Source of the DNA: Nymphaea colorata
Lineage: Eukaryota; Streptophyta; Magnoliopsida; Nymphaeales; Nymphaeaceae
Assembly: GCF_008831285.2 (NCBI RefSeq)
Contig: NW_022204517.1
Span: 1 to 44,864 of the forward strand
DNA length: 44,864 bases
Direction: 5' to 3'
Numbering within the stretch: the stretch's first letter is position 1; each line of letters begins with the position of its first letter. A model generated the notes under the pieces. The model searched no databases and was not told the DNA's origin. It saw only the letters and a program-made list of their open reading frames with translations. Positions 22,400 through 32,091 of this stretch are shown in pieces. The position numbers were made by a program, and so were the translations under genes.

Positions 22400-23593
22400 T
22401 GGAACATCATGCAAGAGCTTCTCATATGGTGTCATTTGCAAATCTGCAATAGGCAACCTGTTAATAACACTAACAGTTGTTTTAAAAGCATCAAACTAGA
22501 AGTTGTGTGGCATATTGACATGAATAATAATGGTAAGTCTCATTTCTACCATATGTCTATGTTTCCTTTCTACTATGCCATTTTTTTGAGATGTGTAAGG
22601 GCATGTTATCCATCGACGAATGGCTTGGTTTTCAAGAAAAGTGGTAAATTATTTGCTCATGAATTCTCCTCCTCCATCTGAATGGAAAATTCTAATTTTT
22701 GTCTCAAGTTGATGCTCTACTATGCTAGAGAATGTTTTAAAACATGGAAACATATCACTTTTCTTGGATAAGGAAAAAATCCATGAGAAGTGAGAGTAGT
22801 TGTCAACTATTAAGAGATAATACATATGCCATTCTCACTAAGCACATGGTGCTAGGCCCCAAAGATCAACATGTAACACTTCAAGAGGTTTAATCGCATG
22901 AAACTCAACCTTAGAAAAAGGAATTTTATGCATTTTTCCAAGCACACATGAAGAACATGAATCCAATTTATGTTTGTCATTAGCAGAAATTAAACCAGCA
23001 ACTTTCAATAAGTTCAACAACTGAAAATGAGCATGTCCTAGACGTAAATGCCATAACTGAAAATCTGAAGAATAATTTTGAGAAACTAAAGAAGTATTAG
23101 TAGTCTTTAGTTGACCATCATCTTCAATACTGGTAGGGTTGCTTGTAGTGTCCTTTCTCTCTTTCGTCCATCTATTGAGTCCTCCTTTCTCAAGCAGCCC
23201 TTTGTGAAGAATCTTTCCCATCTACACATTCTTAACAGTAAAACCATTAGAGGAAAATTCAATAGAGCATTGATTGTCTTTGGTAAACCTTGCAACTAAC
23301 ATAAGATTCTTGTGTCGCTTAGGGGCATGCAACACATTTTTCAAAGCAAAAGATGAGGTTTTGCTAGGTAGGTATACGGTCCCTATATTGTTAATTAGCA
23401 TCTTACTACCATTGCCAACAATAATAGAATTAGATCCATGATAAGGAACTCTACCTTGCATACCTTGATCTGAGTTTGTCACATGGTGGGAGGCTCCTGT
23501 GTCTGGGTACCAAGCTGTGTCAAGAGTACTGTTGACATTTTCTTGACTACTAGATGCATTGTCAGACTTTCCCATGTTGAGTGCCATAGCCAT
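22400..23593 (-). pseudogene. Copia protease and integrase region
   Basis: The protease active site DTGAS is at 23489-23503, in WYPDTGASHHV. The GAG-pre-integrase/HHCC zinc finger follows (LWHLRLGH near 23040, then CSSCVLGKMHKIPF), leading to LEVLHVDLWG. After stops near 22838 the integrase core continues. Its DDE residues are all readable: Asp in IVDNYSHFSWI (22802-22804), Asp in FHSDGGGEF (22676-22678) and Glu in NGIVERKHRH (22568-22570). A stop lies in the core after GGGEFMSK. The C-terminal FGCTIYPLSGPRRSSKLEP block is at about 22370, just left of this span. Confidence 0.92.
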
Positions 23594-23599
23594 AAATGC

Positions 23600-24522
23600 C
23601 TTAGGGATATCATAGCACTGTCGAGCTGTGTGATTTCTTCTTCCATAGTATTGACAAGTTACTCCTTGACTAGACTTGTTAATACTGTTATTGTTTTAAC
23701 CATAGTTTCCTCTTCTTCCATTATAGTTTCCTCTTCCTCCACTATGGCCTCTACCGATACTGCCATTATAGTTACCATGCCCACGCCCCTGGTCAAAGAC
23801 ATGCCCATGCCCTTGTTCAGCAACAAAGGCAGTGGCTGTGGCTTCAACCTGAGTCAGTTGGGGTGAGGAAAGCATTCCAAGTGGCTGCTCTTGAGTGATT
23901 AACATATCATATAATTCAGACCATGAAGGCAAATCTTTAATGCAGTAACCGTAGTGATGAAAGATTCATATTCAGAACTCAACCCATTCAAAGTATGGAG
24001 AACTAGATCTGTATCAGAAACAAAATGTTGCACAGTGCTAAGAGAATCATGTAATAAACTGATATGTTGAAGATAATCAATCATACACAGTCCTCCTTTT
24101 TTGACGTTTTGTAGTTCTCATTTGAGTTGAAAAATATGAAAATTATTTTGTGAGGCATACTATTTTTCAAAGATGCACCAAGCATCTCTAGCGGTGCCAA
24201 CACAAACCAGTTGTGACATGATTGGTTGAGTCATAGTGACTTTGATCCAACTTAATGCAAGTTAGTCTTCATGATACCATAACACATAAGCAGGATTTTC
24301 TTGAGTGTGTGCTTCATCAAGAAATTCAGGAGGCGCAGAACATTTTCTATTCACATACTTAATCAGATTTTGACTTTTCATAACACTTTCAATTTGAGAA
24401 TGCAACAGGAGATAATTTGATCATTCAAACTTAATTGAAACCAAACTTGAGAAAGCATTCCATTGTGTACCTGGTGCAGCAGAAGCAGGTCAAGAGATAT
24501 CAGACAAAGATGACGCAGCCAT
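23600..24522 (-). pseudogene. Copia gag
   Basis: Gag forms the particle that packages the element RNA. The candidate ATG is at 24522-24520 and starts MAASSLSDIS, with a TGA at 24490-24492 as the eleventh codon. A second TGA follows in IKFE-stop-SNYLL. Further on is the Gag-like MIDYLQHISLLHDSLSTVQ (about 24085), then a Gly/Glu-rich linker and a CCHC zinc knuckle around 23614-23655. There the second Cys has become Tyr (CQYYGRRNHTARQC), so RNA binding would be impaired. Several frameshifts are present. Confidence 0.88.
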
Positions 24523-25440
24523 TTTATACTCAGGCAGAACAATAGTTGGTGAGCATAAGAGCTCCTCTAAAAAACTATGTGTCGAAGGAGAGACTTCACA
24601 GAATCAGGCGATGCTTCAGACGTTTGGCATTAGCTCCCTTTAGCTCTAATCAACGCCAAATTATACCCAAGGATCTCCAATGCAACTATGTTTCAGATGG
24701 TATACTGCCCGACAGTTGATCCCCATGGAAAATCACAAAGGGGAGTGACTGATCTACCACTGGTCACCGGTAGAAGTGCGTTCTCAGGCTTCTTCGACAC
24801 CAGAAAGCAAGTTGCTAAAGAAAAATCCGTAACTTGTTAAAGCAAGCTCCAAAAAATCTGAAATTTCGTAGGAAGAATCCTCAGATCTAGACAATTCCAA
24901 AGAGCCCTTGGTCGACCTCCGTCGTCGCCGGAGCTGAGAGTGCCAGCATGATTTTGTGACCAGTTCGAAGGCGGTATTCAAGGGTTGCAGGCAAGCTTCC
25001 AATGACAGGGTCCCTTCAAAAATTCATATCTCCTCACAGGTAGCGTCAAAAATTTTGAAAATTGGTATGGAGATTGCTGAGAAGATGATTCCAAGGAGCT
25101 ATTACATGTCCCCTGGTGTTGCCGGAGCTGACAATGCCGACCGAAATTATGAGCAGGTTGTCGTAGCATATAACGAGAAACATGGGAGAAACAGAGAACG
25201 CAACAGGGGACAGGCGACGAGAAAAAATACAGACCGGTGACGAAAATGATTCCGGCTGAGCACCTGTTAATCCTCAAGTGCAGACAGTTCTAATGAATCC
25301 TTGCTCAACTGCTAGGGTCACCAGAGTCGATAACGCCGGTGGATTTATCTTGCTGATAACTGTCAGTATTCTCCCAGTTTAGCAGTTCTTGGATGCTGCT
25401 GTGATCGATACCAATACTCTGCAACTCCAAAGCTCTCTTG
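24523..25440 (-). other. Long copia 5' leader
   Basis: About 918 bases separate the primer-binding site from the Gag ATG. The stretch is more GC-rich than its surroundings and has only short frames without motifs. Plant copia leaders of this length occur. I see no captured gene in it. Confidence 0.7.
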
Positions 25441-25452
25441 GCTTTGATACCA
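25441..25452 (-). other. Primer-binding site of the copia element
   Basis: TGGTATCAAAGC on the minus strand, directly after the 5' LTR end. It differs at one base from TGGTATCAGAGC, the plant initiator-tRNA-Met complement used by most copia elements. Confidence 0.92.
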
Positions 25453-25795
25453 AGTTAAGAAACTGAAAGCATACAAGAGAAAGGGAGAAGGAGAGAAAGA
25501 GAAGGACACACAAGATAACATGGTTCGGCTAAACAAGCCTACGTCGACACTAACAATTCTCTCTATTCTTCAATGACTCAACTAAGAGGGAGTACAAATA
25601 TTTATAGTCACTATGTACAATTGAGATCCTTGATTTTAGGATCTGGATAGTCTTTGGAAAGATTACAGGAGACTGTTTTTAGAAATGGATCTTGCCTTAT
25701 CAAGAGAAAATCCTTCAGTTTTGAATAACGCAGTGTTGGTGTTATCCTCTACTTGATTGTCGTAATCTCCCTGATTGTCGTAGATTCTCTTATTA
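25453..25795 (-). repeat. 5' LTR of the copia element
   Basis: This 343-bp LTR aligns end to end with 20214-20561. Its first bases are TAATAAGAG rather than TGATAAGAG, so the terminal TG is mutated. A TATA-like CTATAAATA reads on the minus strand near 25599-25607. Confidence 0.92.
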
Positions 25796-25800
25796 GTCAC
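25796..25800. repeat. Target-site duplication of the copia element, right
   Basis: GTCAC, identical to 20209-20213. Confidence 0.85.
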
Positions 25801-26001
25801 AACTTCTCACAATGGAAAATTCTTTACGCTATGCAAGCTAACAAATATATGCAGAAAGAATGGTAAGGCAATGTTGGTCAAGCTAATGCTCCAAACAAGG
25901 CTCCAATGCTTCTTTAAGCCAAAACTCCCTTCGAGTGGGTTCCCCACTATTATATTTTGGATACGCAGAAAGAATGGTAAGGTGATGAAGAATGTTGAGA
26001 G

Positions 26002-26052
<51 letters not shown>
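25801..26052. repeat. Short direct repeat and GA microsatellite
   Basis: GCAGAAAGAATGGTAAGG occurs at about 25852 and 25963, roughly 111 bases apart. A GA microsatellite of about 25 units fills 25996-26051 and abuts the gene remnant to its right. Confidence 0.8.
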
Positions 26053-26054
<2 letters not shown>

Positions 26055-26608
26055 AGGGATCCGTTAGAGCAACAAAGATGGGTAGCCGCTTGTTGCAAGC
26101 CACATCAGCATTGGGATTGATAACCGCTTCCACCATCACCTCAAATTCTTCTGTCTGAGGCATTATCTTCCTTTCCTATTCGCTTGGCACCACTTCCAAA
26201 GGCGTGCTTAATCCATGACCACTCACCCTAGGCCTGCTGACCTGCCCAAATGCAGAAGACACAAATCAATTCCTTGAAAATGTCACCGGTTTCATAATTT
26301 GTCGTGAAGTGTGAATGGTTATCATGCTTCAGTAGGCCTAGTAACAATGTGGTTTCTTAAGCCATACCTCGAGCTTGTTCCTCTGAGGCACCGGCCGCAG
26401 CTCCTGATTTCCCTGTGCAAACTGCAACCGCATAGGCATGAGAATGAACTATTAGAACCACATATCAGATATGCTAGTGCAGATATAAGTAAGCAAATGC
26501 GCGCACACTCTACCAGCCTCCTCTGGAAGTAGTGTTAAAACATGGAAAAAAGAAAAGAACTGAAGCACGTACGTGATTGTGGATCGGCATTTTGATGCCT
26601 GCATCCAT
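26053..26608 (-). pseudogene. Three-exon gene remnant, family not recognised
   Basis: Three open segments joined by consensus splice sites keep one frame. Exon 1 26608-26573 is MDAGIKMPIHNH then GTACGT. Exon 2 26421-26368 follows GGTTGCAG and is FAQGNQELRPVPQRNKLE then GTATGG. Exon 3 26241-26053 follows TTTGGGCAG and starts VSRPRVSGHGLSTPLEVV. Both introns are phase 0. An in-frame TAG at 26176-26178 breaks exon 3, after which the frame continues with IMPQTEEFEVMVEAVINP and on to a TGA at 26053. The layout loosely recalls the start of plant B-type cyclins (short exon 1, basic exon 2, SRP in exon 3), but the residues are too different to claim it. The model is inference. Confidence 0.4.
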
Positions 26609-26984
26609 GGGAAAGAGAGCTCTCTCTTTATTCATTCTCTGATGTCCTTGAAAGAAGATGGACTCCCAATATATAGAGTACAGGCCAGACCATTTTAGGT
26701 AAGATAATCACGCAAGAATCCTGCGTGATAAACAAAGTGTCAAGAAAAAAGGGATCAGATCTCTTATCAAGACATGTTATTGTTATGCAGACTACATTTT
26801 CAGTGGTTAATGGATTGAGATAGAAATTGTGTATTATCATGATCTTGTATACCAAAAATCTTGTAAGAGATAACCTTTTTTTGTACTATATATATGTTGC
26901 TCAAAGGAATCAACAAAAACAAGTTTTCTCCAGCTTTATCTTTCAGGGTTCCTCTGTTTTCTCTCCAGTTATAATAAAATATTT

Positions 26985-27185
26985 TTCATTTTTATTTTTT
27001 TTATTTAGGTCCACCGATTTTCGAGAAAAACAAGGGCGGTGGTTTTCTCATGTCCTCCCAACTTCTCCAAGAGTATCGGTGATGACTTTTCATGATGTTC
27101 TTAACGAGAAGGTTGCCAAATAATTTCAGCTTTTGTCGGCGTCCCTGCTGCACCCAAAATTGCATAATGTACCAAGCAACTTCCA
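26985..27185 (+). repeat. Dispersed repeat, family B copy 2
   Basis: Second copy of the 18990-19200 sequence, with the same plus-strand peptide core HDVLNEKVAK followed by a stop. It has a T-rich left edge, as in copy 1. Confidence 0.6.
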
Positions 27186-27299
27186 TTCGTCACCCTGTTC
27201 ATTATTGCTCTTTAAATGATACTTATAATTAGACTGGAAATTGAAGATGCTTTGCTTTAAACAAGTCGCTTTTAACAACTTTCTTTCCATTCAAAATAA

Positions 27300-27700
27300 A
27301 GGCACTGTGAGTGGACTAGCTCAAACCCGGCATGAAACTCAAATTGCTGATGCTAAACTCAAGCCCAGATTGGGCTGGAGCTTAGCCGGGCCATTATTTA
27401 AAAAAAACAAAAATTGAACATGAGTAGAAACAGCCGGGTTAGAATTTGAGAATTTGGAGCTTGCTAGCAAGGGGGAAATCCGATGTAGCGGTTTATTGTC
27501 GTGATGATGTTGTAAATAATCTTTTACATGTTATCTTATTGATCTTACTCAAGTGATCTTACTCAAGTTTACGTAAGCTGAGCTTACCAAGCTCGAACTC
27601 TACTAGTTTACTTAACCTTAACCCGAACACGACTTGTTTATTAGATGGGTGGAGCTCGATCCAAGTTTAACTAAGAGAGGTCAAGAGTGAACCAGAGATG
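27300..27700. repeat. Degenerate GAGCTCGA/GGGCT-type repeat
   Basis: Phrases such as AACTCAAGCCCAGATTGGGC, GAGCTTAGCCGGGCC and AAGCTCGAACTC recur in diverged form. It resembles the tract at 18165-18345. Probably transposon-derived. Confidence 0.4.
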
Positions 27701-28079
27701 GCTCTACTCATAAACATTTATAATACTGTGGCGGCGTCCTCCTATGGAGTAATTGAATATCCCGTGTGTCACTGAAGAAGACATCATGCCATGGATTGTC
27801 CAAGAAATGCTGCAATACTTCATGCAGTGAACAAATAAGACCATCTAAACTGAGAAGGAAAGCATCAAATAGCAAACCTGGTTATATGCGCCATAGTGGT
27901 GCAAAATTTTGTGCTCAAGTATGGTTAATGACTAAAATACCCTTAGTTGACACTTAAAAAAAACTTTTTGTAAAGACAAAAATAGAATGAAAAAAGTAAA
28001 GAACATTTCTTTTTAACAAATGACCAAAACGTCCTTCCATCCTTTGCTGCATAACGTCTGCTATGTTGGCCACTGCATG
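27701..28079. other. No confident gene
   Basis: A minus-strand frame reads PGLLFDAFLLSLDGLICSLH around 27800-27890 with a stop just before it. I do not recognise it. It may be unrelated to the copia RNase H fragment on its right. Confidence 0.3.
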
Positions 28080-28345
28080 ACATTTGAACCGCCTCTATGT
28101 TAGGCTGAGAAACAACTTGCTGTTTCTTTGAACTTCCTGCAACAAGATTCAGTCCCAAGAAGGCTGCATAAATGTTGACCATCGATTGATCATTTGGGCA
28201 TTCGGCCTATGAACTTTGTTCTTGGATGGTTTGAACTTTGAAGATTAGACCATAATGAACGGTAGATTTTAGGAATCTTAATATTCTTCTGACAGCTCCC
28301 ATTGAGATTCTACATGATCCTAATAAATTGGCTGAACCTTGTAAG
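28080..28345 (-). pseudogene. RNase H fragment of a second copia element
   Basis: The minus strand reads MGAVRRILRFLKSTVHYGL from 28302 downward, then after frame changes AAFLGLNLVAGSSKKQQVVS. These match the copia RNase H blocks (AVKRILRYLKGT and GPNLVSWSSKKQ). The part upstream (RFSQFIRIM, then a stop) matches the preceding block in another frame. The sequence differs clearly from the full-length element's RNase H, so it comes from another copia lineage. No LTR was found near it. Confidence 0.7.
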
Positions 28346-28439
28346 TACCCCCAAGTTTTCAAGTTTCATATATATCTAGCATTTTCACAATTATTTTCAA
28401 CAATTTGGGATATCAAATACTTCAATTTATCAGAGTTCT

Positions 28440-28870
28440 GATCCAATTAGCCTCTAATCTGGTTATCGACTATATTTTTGAACTCACCTGAATTTAAATC
28501 TAAACTTCCAACCCAAGCCCTACCTCAATCGAGGCTGATAATTCATGTCAAATCTAGATCTAAACTCAATCCAAAATCCCAAGTCAAGAACCAAAAAACC
28601 AAGGCTTAGATCCAGATCTGGATCCAAATCCCAACTTTAGATAAAAGATAGATCCCTTGATCCCAATTTGGATCTAGAACTGAGCTCCAGATCTAAAACT
28701 AAGCCTTATATCCAAATTCAAAGTTTTCGATCCAAAATGGAACTTAGATCTATATCCAAATCTAAATCCAAGCACCAAATCCAAAATCCTGCCCTAGATC
28801 CAAAAAGAAAGTTAAAAGTTCATAATTACACTCGAGAATCAAAATCGAGCCCAAACAAGGAAAATAGATA
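28440..28870. repeat. Degenerate GATCCAAATC-type repeat
   Basis: Diverged copies of AGATCCAAATC, GATCTAAATC and GATCTGGATCC fill the tract. A plus-strand open frame here (28668-28898) is Ser/Lys-rich because of the repeat and is not a credible gene. Confidence 0.65.
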
Positions 28871-29599
28871 CAGAAAATCGCCCATAGGTCTATATTAGAT
28901 CACTCAAATGTTTGAAATTGAGCCCAAGAATCAATTCTCAACATCATTCGTAAGCTCCCCCTCGCTTTTCACTCAATTTGGGTGGGAATATGGGTGGGTG
29001 CGAGGCTGAGCCCAAGAATCAATTCTCAAATATCTCTTTCTCTTCTACTAGTTTTTCTCTTTATTTCTTTCCAGTCACTTATAAATCTTTATTTCTCTCT
29101 CTTAATTTTCTCTTAAAATCTCTTGCTCTTTGCTAGTTTTTCTCTGCCTATATTTTCTTTCTCTTAAAAATCTTTACCTCACTCTCTCTAACTGTTTTGA
29201 TAAAGGTTTGTGAAATACTTTCCTTGAAAAATAATTTCCTTCCTTTAAATACTGTTTGATTGGAAGTTAAATCTAATATCGAGTCAGTGACCAACTTCAT
29301 GCCAAGTTTTTCAAGTGCAGCACCATCGACAAGGCTCTCTGAATTTTTTGTACGAGCTCTTCTTTTCATTTTTTCTTTTTACTGAAAGCTATCAAATAAA
29401 AGGCAGAAGTTAATTTACTTCTTCATGTCATCTTGTCAATCGAAGAACATGAAGCAAAATTATTTCTGCTGCACTCAAGTCAACCTTTTTTAACCGAACG
29501 TAAGTACTCATGCAGTAAATGCCCTCGGTTCACACTTGTCCAGAAATTCAAGACTATTAAAAAGTCAAAGGCAAAACTGTGTGAGGCCTGTGCTTGAAA
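28871..29599. other. CT-rich and mixed intergenic DNA
   Basis: A CT-rich stretch lies at about 29030-29190. The minus-strand frame 29148-29369 (SLVDGAALEKLGMKLVTDSI) has no motif I know. Confidence 0.4.
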
Positions 29600-29780
29600 T
29601 TACATACTATTTGCATGGATCCTGGTTCTATCTCAAAATTTAAGAATATATATATATATATATATAAATTTTACTTGTCTCATATAAAAAATTTCAAAAA
29701 TGATAATTCGCTCTCTATCAAAATTTAAAAACTTTAATTCGACTCTCTTCATGACAAAATTTTGACTTCATCCTTGTCCA
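29600..29780 (+). repeat. Dispersed repeat, possible family A copy 3
   Basis: TCAAAATTTAAGAA, a TA microsatellite (29648-29667), TTTCAAAAATGATAATTCGC and TTTTGACTTCATCC recall the right-hand parts of 3590-3830 and 6775-6995. The G-rich box is missing. Confidence 0.3.
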
Positions 29781-30822
29781 TATAACTCTTTTTTTTTTCA
29801 TCCTCTAGTAAGCAAAAGTTTTACATTCCTCCTACCTCTATCGGTATAACTGTATTGAAACTGAAGCATGGTACACCCACCAACTAGAACATCACAATCT
29901 CATTTTTAATGCACTCCAAAAACAAAACCTAAACAAATTTTGGTACGCAAACAACCCTATTTACATAAAAGGCAATATCTGGCTGGGTGAGGGACACATA
30001 TTCACAATGCATCCACCCACAATACTTCAATATAAAGTAGCATCCATAAACGTTGAACTGTCACCGGCAGATAATTTTATGAATGTGGCCATCTGTTCAT
30101 GGGTTTGGCTTAATGCATTTTTGTATGCTTTAAAAGATTAAAGATATTACTTTCTTTGATAAACACCAAGCTTACTCTTAACATTGGTGGATTCACCTCC
30201 TAGGAAATACAATGATGATTTTCCAAGTTTCACTTTTGCTTGTAGGGGGAAGGGTCTTCTATTTATCTAACGGGGTCATTTTGATCACTTTTAGTCTATG
30301 ACACATGGTCCTTTGTTAGAGGGCCATTACATATTACATGCTCCAATAACACAATGATGCTCACAGCATATAATTCTCATCCTCCTCATTCAAGGGATTT
30401 TCTTTTGATAACATTGGACATCAGTGCAAAACTTACTGGAATTGTGCATTTTTATTCATTCTTCTTGTTGTGCTTTTTTTTGCTAGGTTTGAGAAATTGT
30501 GCTGAGGATATGGTACATCAAAATTTTAGAAAATTGAAAGGATTTATGTGAACTATGGCTATAGTGGTGCCCTTACTTACAACAAAGCACAAACTGCAAT
30601 AATTGACAAAGTTTCAAGCCTCTTTCACACAAGATTAGTCACTCAAATGCACAAGCATATTAAGCATATCTTTGTTAAATCCTATACGCAACTGTAATTG
30701 TGCAATGCATGTGAGAGCTCTCAATGAAAGCAATCAAACTACATTTCCACCTCCAACTATTTTAGCCAATGGCTGGTCACTCCCTGGAATTAAATCTCAT
30801 TGCATTTATGGATATATTTGAA
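29781..30822. other. No recognisable gene
   Basis: The tract is AT-rich with short frames only. It forms the 3' flank of the receptor kinase pseudogene, and I did not find a polyadenylation signal that I trust. Confidence 0.4.
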
Positions 30823-31811
30823 TTATCCTTCCATCATTCTTGTTTTCTGTCGTATCGTTCTCAGCACTACAACCACTTCCTTCATGTCCATTCTCTCATT
30901 CTGGTCGTTCTCATCATAACCAGCGGCTCATTCATAGCAGCTGATGTTTCAGTTGGAGTAGTATTGCATTCATTAAAATGATGGCTGTCAATGACATCTG
31001 AAATTGCAATAGGAAATGCTTCAGCCACCAATTACCTCAAACTAAAATCCCCATCAAACTGTTCATGAGTAGGCTTTCTTCCTGTAAACACCTCAAGGAG
31101 GAGAATTCCGTAGCTGTGGACATTGGCTTTCTCTGACACCTTTCCAGCCATCCCAAATTCTAATTCAACCACTCAACAATGGTAGACATGATTAGCTAGC
31201 AAAATATAATTAGCTCATGTATGACACAATTGCACTAATTGGTTTTGGGCAAGAGGACTGAAAATTAATGGACTTAAGATCAATTGAACCTCCAATCCTA
31301 CCTTTCTCTTGTTGTATTCTCAAATATACATCTAAAAACGAATACAAGATTATGATTTAGATCTAGATGTGGTTACAGTTGTCCTATCTCAAGGTTCTCT
31401 TAAATGGCTCCTACATCGAGTGAATTATTCAGTAGTGCCGATTGTTAGCCAGTCTTAAGCCATTAGGTAGAAAGGTGTTTACAATTAGGATTCTTTTATA
31501 AAAGAAAGGAAAAAAGTTTATAACTTCTGTTAAAAGAAGAAGATCAATTGAAGATTCTTGCCTGTTGAGGACGTGAAAACAACTAATGTGTACAGATCAA
31601 TGAATGCATTGTCCATGTAAAATAGTTTATCAATGACCTTTACATTATTGAGCTACAAACCACTTGTGCATGTCTTTATGTGTGAACTACCAAATCATGA
31701 TGATTAGATAGATCATGGGTGTTTTCATATCAATTAATATATTTATTGATGATATATTGCAAACCACAGAACAGTATAATTAGTTAAACCACATAAGCCA
31801 GGAACAAATTA

Positions 31812-31812
31812 A

Positions 31813-31863
<51 letters not shown>

Positions 31864-31866
31864 TAT
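31812..31866. repeat. TA microsatellite in the RLK intron
   Basis: A TA run of about 50 bases interrupted once by TGTA, inside the 1.2-kb intron (31160-32360). Confidence 0.95.
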
Positions 31867-32056
31867 CAGTGGGCTACCTGTGTTGTTGATGACTCCATTT
31901 CTTATTTTGTGACCCTAAAAAAACTGTCTCAATTCCTAAAACGGTTGCCAAAACATTGACTATCATCAATGCATTTTTTTGCAATGCTTTAAACAATACA
32001 AAATTTAAAAAAAATGCTTAATCAGCTGATTACAATATAAATAAGTAATGAATGAA

Positions 32057-32091
32057 TATATATATATATAGAGAGAGAGAGAAAGAGAGAG
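32057..32091. repeat. (TA)n(GA)n microsatellite at a duplication edge
   Basis: TA units pass into GA units. Similarity to 16610 onward begins just to the right, so this is the matching breakpoint of the segmental duplication. Confidence 0.85.

Larger units (their letters stand above)
20214..25795 (-). mobile_element. Ty1/copia LTR retrotransposon, full-length, defective
   Basis: The element is 5,582 bp on the minus strand. Its order is 5' LTR (25795-25453), PBS, a leader of about 0.9 kb, gag, protease, integrase, reverse transcriptase, RNase H, PPT and 3' LTR (20561-20214). The PR-INT-RT-RH order defines Ty1/copia. Exact 5-bp direct repeats flank it. The LTRs differ at roughly 24 of 343 positions by eye, about 93% identity, so the insertion is old. 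The polyprotein has many stops, frameshifts and a large RT deletion, so the copy cannot move by itself. Confidence 0.96.

Noticed and set aside
26053-26608. Naming the three-exon remnant a B-type cyclin
   Set aside because: Only the exon layout and an SRP word are similar. The residues do not support the family.
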